In this document: positions 8,958 to 11,396 of the stretch, piece after piece
Layout: every line of letters begins with the position of its first letter
Position numbering within the stretch: position 1 is the first letter of the stretch
Assembly: GCA_046155605.1 (NCBI GenBank)
Contig: JBJXFQ010000004.1
Coordinates: 1 to 11,396, forward strand
Reading direction: 5' to 3'
DNA from: JAEUIZ01 sp046155605
Lineage (GTDB): Bacteria > Planctomycetota > Phycisphaerae > Phycisphaerales > UBA1924
DNA length: 11,396 nucleotides
Made by a program: the position numbers and the translations under genes
Notes under the pieces: generated by a model
Database searches by the model: none
What the model was told of the DNA's origin: nothing
Seen by the model: only the letters and a program-made list of their open reading frames with translations

Positions 8958-10223
8958 ATGACATCGACCAGCAGTGTGACATGCGGCGATCCGGCATCGG
9001 CGTCGGCCACGATGCCGGGCTTGCGCGCGAGGCTTGGCTTGGCTTTGATGCCGAGACTTGCCGGGACGCAGAGCCTGACCGCGACGGGGAGCTTGGACCC
9101 AACGTCGAGCTTGATCGCTATGCGGGACTCGAACGCAGCGCGGGCATCGGCCATGATCGCCGCGACGCCGCTGCTCCGCGTCTTGATGCTCGTTCAACTG
9201 CTCTTGCTCGTGCTGGCCGCGCCGGCCAGCGCCCAGTCGCTCGAATGGAAGCATCTCTCTCTCGCACCCCGAGACCAGCACGCAATGACCTACGACTCGG
9301 CCCGCGGCGTCACTGTTCTTTTCGGGGGGGTAAACGGCTTCAGCTTTGGCGCTACCGTGAATAGCGAGACCTGGGAGTGGAACGGAGCCACTTGGACTGT
9401 GCGAGCGGTAGGTGGCCCCTCGCTTCGGCGTGCCCACGCAATGGTTTACGACTCGGCCCGCGGCATGACTGTCCTCTTTGGGGGGCGCAATGGCCCCACC
9501 ACCATCGACGATACTTGGGAGTGGAACGGGACCGCCTGGACCCAACGGGCGGTCGGCAGTCCTTCCAGACGATATGGCCATGGAATGGCCTACGACGCGG
9601 GCCGCGGCGTGACAGTCATCTTTGGGGGCGATGGCCCCACCAACCCCTTAGACGATACTTGGGAATGGAACGGGACCGTCTGGACCCAGCGTGCGGTCAG
9701 TGGTCCCTCGGTGCGACGAGCGCACGCAATGACGTACGACGCGGCCCGCGGAAACTCTGTCCTCTTCGGCGGTCTTGTCGGTAGCACTGTTAACGGCGAA
9801 ACTTGGGAGTGGAACGGGGGAGTCTGGACCCTACGCACGGTTAGCAGTCCTTCGCCCCGCTACCGCCATTCAATGGCGTACGACGCGGCCCGCGGCGTGA
9901 GCGTTCTCTTCGGCGGGGGCACTCTCACCAGTGCCAACGGCGAGACTTGGGAATGGAACGGAACCGCTTGGACCCAGATATCCGTCAGCGGCCCCTCGCC
10001 GCGGTATAGCCACGCGATGGCCTACGACGCGGACCGTGGCGTGACCGTCCTTTTCGGTGGCCACGACGGTAGCGGCTTTTCCGGCGAGACCTGGGAGTGG
10101 AACGGCATCACATGGACTCAGCGAGCCGTCAGCGGCCCGTCAGCGCGGGCCTACCACGCGATGGTCTACGACTCGGCCCGAGGGGTGTGCGTTCTGTTTG
10201 GGGGTTTAGAGCGGCTTTCGTGA
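8958..10223 (+). CDS. Secreted Kelch-repeat beta-propeller protein, 3' end cut off by an IS630 insertion
   Basis: A 421-residue product from ATG 8958, chosen because GGAGGG (8945-8950) lies 7 nt upstream. A second candidate is ATG 9153, which would give a classical 27-residue signal peptide (LLRVLMLVQLLLLVLAAPASA before QSLEW) but has no good Shine-Dalgarno. With the 8958 start the hydrophobic segment lies at about 71-92. From residue ~104 follow Kelch units of the form HAM.YD..RG..VLFGG, then ETWEWNG..WT.R.V.GPS. There are six complete units and the beginning of a seventh; from the second unit on they repeat every 48 residues. The last native codon is TTA at 10206-10208. The four residues after it (ERLS) and the TGA come from the IS630 left end. 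The original protein therefore probably had further blades, and this copy is likely non-functional or truncated. Kelch propellers mostly mediate binding; ligand unknown. Confidence 0.82.
   Translation: MTSTSSVTCGDPASASATMPGLRARLGLALMPRLAGTQSLTATGSLDPTSSLIAMRDSNAARASAMIAATPLLRVLMLVQLLLLVLAAPASAQSLEWKHLSLAPRDQHAMTYDSARGVTVLFGGVNGFSFGATVNSETWEWNGATWTVRAVGGPSLRRAHAMVYDSARGMTVLFGGRNGPTTIDDTWEWNGTAWTQRAVGSPSRRYGHGMAYDAGRGVTVIFGGDGPTNPLDDTWEWNGTVWTQRAVSGPSVRRAHAMTYDAARGNSVLFGGLVGSTVNGETWEWNGGVWTLRTVSSPSPRYRHSMAYDAARGVSVLFGGGTLTSANGETWEWNGTAWTQISVSGPSPRYSHAMAYDADRGVTVLFGGHDGSGFSGETWEWNGITWTQRAVSGPSARAYHAMVYDSARGVCVLFGGLERLS
9279..10206 (+). repeat. 144-bp coding tandem repeats (Kelch units), six complete plus a partial seventh
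   Basis: The conserved His codon that opens each unit falls at 9279, 9435, 9579, 9723, 9867, 10011 and 10155. The first unit is 156 bp and all later ones exactly 144 bp. The TGGGA(G/A)TGGAAC motif also recurs exactly every 144 bp, from 9372 to 10092. Units are similar but not identical at DNA level. The array is cut by the IS element 52 bp into unit seven. Confidence 0.9.
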
Positions 10224-10233
10224 ACGCGTAGCG
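10209..10233 (+). repeat. IS630 left terminal inverted repeat
   Basis: GAGCGGCTT-TCGTGAA-CGCGTAGCG. Compared with the right end, the outer 9 bp match at 8 positions, the middle 7 bp match at none, and the inner 9 bp match at all 9. The first bases also supply the stop codon (TGA at 10221) of the interrupted Kelch gene. Confidence 0.9.
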
Positions 10234-10240
10234 CCCGTAC

Positions 10241-10310
10241 GGCGCATGTTTGGTTGCGCCATGGCCGAAGTTGATGTAGCTTCCTCCGGGCACGCGAGGA
10301 TCGTGCCGGA
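10241..10310 (+). promoter_or_regulatory. Two hairpins between the IS630 left end and the transposase start
   Basis: Hairpin one is GGCGCA (10241-10246), 8-nt loop, TGCGCC (10255-10260). Hairpin two is TCCGGGCACG (10285-10294), 7-nt loop CGAGGAT, CGTGCCGGA (10302-10310), a 9-bp stem with one bulged G. Hairpin two ends 2 nt before the transposase Shine-Dalgarno GGAG (10313-10316). Stems upstream of the start protect IS10 and IS50 transposase genes from read-through transcripts. A similar role here is inferred. Confidence 0.45.
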
Positions 10311-10324
10311 ACGGAGCGGCACGG

Positions 10325-11259
10325 ATGGGCGCGGCGTACTCGCAGGACCTTCGGGATCGCGTGCTCCGCGCGTACGAGCGCGGCATGGCCACCGCGCAGA
10401 TCGCGCACGTCTTCGACGTCAGCCCCGCCTGGGCCCGGCGCGTCAAGCAGCGTCTGCGTGAGCACGGCGAGGCCGCGCCCAGGAAGGTGGGCTCGCCCGG
10501 CGTATGCAAGATCGATCGTCAGCGCCTGGCCGAGCTCGTGCATGAGCAGCCCGACGCCACGCTCAGGGAGTTGCGCGAGCGGCTGGGCGTGGTGTGCGCC
10601 GAATCGGCGGTCTGCCGGGCTCTCAAGAAGCTGGGATTCTCCTTCAAAAAAAGACGATCCATGCGGCCGAGCACGACCGTCCCGACGTCGCGGCGCGGCG
10701 TGACGACTGGAAGGCCGAGCAGCCGCGGCACGACGCACGCCGGCTGGTCTTCATCGACGAGACCTGGGCGAAGACCAACATGACCAGGCTCCGTGGCCGC
10801 GCCCGGCGCGGCGAGAGGCTCGTCGCCAAGGCCCCGCACGGGCACTGGAAGACCACCTCGCTCATCGCGGCCCTGGACACGAGCGGCGTGCGCTGCTCGA
10901 CCGTCGTCGACGGCGCGATCAACCGCGACGTCTTTGAGGCCTTCGTCGAGCAGGTGCTCGCGCCCGAGCTCAAGCCCGGCGACGTGGTGATCCTCGACAA
11001 CCTCTCGAGCCACAAGAGCGAGAAGGCCCGGCGGCTTGTCGAGGCCCGCGGAGCGCTCCTGGCGTTCCTCCCGCCCTACTCGCCCGACCTCAACCCCATC
11101 GAGATGGTCTTCTCCAAGGTCAAGCAACTGCTGCGGTCCCTGGCCTGCCGCACCAGGGACGCGCTCTGGAACGCCATGCGATCGGTGCTCGCCGCCGTCA
11201 CGCCTTCAGACGCCGCCAACTGCTTCAAGCACTGCGGGTACTCGCTACGCGAAAGATGA
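10325..11259 (+). CDS. IS630-family DDE transposase, read by -1 frameshifting
   Basis: The enzyme cuts and joins IS630 ends at TA targets. Frame one (10325-10783) starts with ATG 10325, which has GGAG 8 nt upstream. It encodes the N-terminal helix-turn-helix region (SQDLRDRVLRAYERG, TAQIAHVFDVSPAWARRVKQ) up to LGFSFKK. The rest lies in the -1 frame from 10651 to the TGA at 11259 (KTIHAAEHDRPDVAARRDDW onward). The join falls in a run of seven A (10646-10652) and gives a 311-residue fusion. Its catalytic triad is D145 (FIDETW), D225 (VVILDNLSSH) and E260 (PPYSPDLNPIEMVF), with 34 residues between the second Asp and Glu, as in IS630/Tc1 DD34E enzymes. Without the shift, frame one gives only a 152-residue DNA-binding product that could act as an inhibitor. 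Programmed frameshifting is known for IS630 members; here a simple disabling mutation is the alternative. Confidence 0.92.
10646..10653 (+). other. A7G slippery run at the transposase frame junction
   Basis: TTC AAA AAA AGA is the initial frame. A slip of -1, or one extra A added by RNA polymerase, gives TTC AAA AAA AAG ACG and restores the conserved LGFSFKKKTIHAAE sequence. The zero-frame spacing is not the canonical A_AAA_AAG tandem-slip site, so P-site slippage or transcriptional slippage is more likely than classical two-tRNA slippage. Confidence 0.7.
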
Positions 11260-11267
11260 AACCGCTC
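11243..11267 (-). repeat. IS630 right terminal inverted repeat
   Basis: Read on the minus strand it is GAGCGGTTT-CATCTTT-CGCGTAGCG, giving the same 9-7-9 layout as the left end. It overlaps the last codons and the TGA stop (11257-11259) of the transposase gene. Confidence 0.9.
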
Positions 11268-11270
11268 TAA

Positions 11271-11396
11271 GAGACTGTTTCAGAACGTGAATCTCGGCCG
11301 ATGAATGCCACGGTCATCAAGAGCGCAAGGAGGCACGAGCATGGCGGCGGAGCTGCTCCCGGACGCGTTGTGGGAAGAGATCGAGCCGGTGTTGCC
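11271..11396 (+). mobile_element. IS5-family insertion sequence, left end only (runs off right edge)
   Basis: The left end is probably GAGACTGTTTCAGAACG at 11271-11287, of the GAGxCTGTTTCA kind seen on IS5-family elements. It is followed 53 nt later by a transposase start. TAA at 11268-11270 could be its 3-bp TNA target duplication, which would also use the right TA of the IS630. The right end is outside the window, so the boundary is not proven. Confidence 0.6.
11341..11396 (+). CDS. IS5-family transposase, N-terminal fragment (runs off right edge)
   Basis: Only the first 18 complete codons are visible: MAAELLPDALWEEIEPVL, with the next codon starting CC. This matches the conserved N-terminal motif of IS5-type transposases (L-x-D-x-x-W-x-x-I-x-P-x-L-P, the DUF4096 start). 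A strong Shine-Dalgarno AAGGAGG (11327-11333) lies 7 nt before the ATG. The DDE catalytic part is outside the window. Confidence 0.72.
   Translation, partial: MAAELLPDALWEEIEPVL

Larger units (their letters stand above)
10209..11267 (+). mobile_element. IS630-family insertion sequence, complete, 1059 bp
   Basis: The element is bounded by imperfect terminal inverted repeats (10209-10233 and 11243-11267). It is flanked on both sides by TA (10207-10208 and 11268-11269), the dinucleotide target duplicated by IS630/Tc1-mariner elements. It carries a single transposase gene in two frames whose stop lies 8 bp inside the right end. The element interrupts the Kelch gene in unit seven. The ends, transposase motifs and TA duplication agree with each other. 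Whether it is active is not known, but no obvious decay is visible. Confidence 0.93.

Noticed and set aside
8684..9154. 156-codon minus-strand frame upstream of the Kelch signal peptide
   Set aside because: No recognisable domain or ribosome site. It overlaps the Kelch N-terminal region, which has a strong Shine-Dalgarno.
9279..10206. Regular 144-bp repeats considered as a CRISPR or non-coding tandem array
   Set aside because: The repeats are long, contiguous without spacers, and encode clear Kelch units in one frame.
10246..10461. Short open frame starting inside the IS630 leader
   Set aside because: Out of frame with the transposase, no domain, no ribosome site; it overlaps the two hairpins and the transposase start.

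Overview
The window looks like chromosomal DNA of a high-GC planctomycete, most likely of the class Phycisphaerae. This is inferred from four things: a secreted protein ending in a GC-type dockerin (two Asp/Gly calcium loops bracketed by Cys), a secreted protein resembling the HAF-type extracellular repeat proteins of that group, an RNase E with a very long Arg/Pro-rich tail, and an abundance of C-ending codons. I see no rRNA, tRNA or CRISPR array.

Left part (1-2110): two divergent genes for exported proteins share a 134-bp intergenic region. The minus-strand gene runs off the left edge. The plus-strand gene (455-2110) is a 551-residue, probably sialidase-like propeller protein with a C-terminal dockerin-type domain.

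Middle part (2111-8639): a 553-bp gap rich in short perfect hairpins leads into a tight three-gene unit. It encodes an Rne/Rng-family ribonuclease (2664-5579), 1-deoxy-D-xylulose-5-phosphate reductoisomerase dxr (5583-6812) and a TPR plus OGT/SPINDLY-type glycosyltransferase (6813-8639). The gaps are 3 and 0 nt, so the genes are probably co-transcribed, joining RNA turnover, isoprenoid precursor synthesis and possibly protein O-glycosylation. The dxr gene carries a four-copy heptamer repeat that accounts for a 9-residue insertion next to the catalytic loop.

Right part (8640-11396): an accessory region. A secreted Kelch-propeller gene with a strict 144-bp repeat is cut in its seventh repeat by a complete 1059-bp IS630-family element (10209-11267, TA target duplication). 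Its transposase is split over two frames at an A7 run, and two hairpins precede the transposase start. An IS5-family element begins 3 nt beyond the IS630 right end and runs off the window.

I found no clear evidence of a wholly new defence or metabolic system. The points most worth checking are the dxr heptamer insertion, the RNase E tail and leader, the rne-dxr-OGT unit, and the structure of the IS630 ends and leader.
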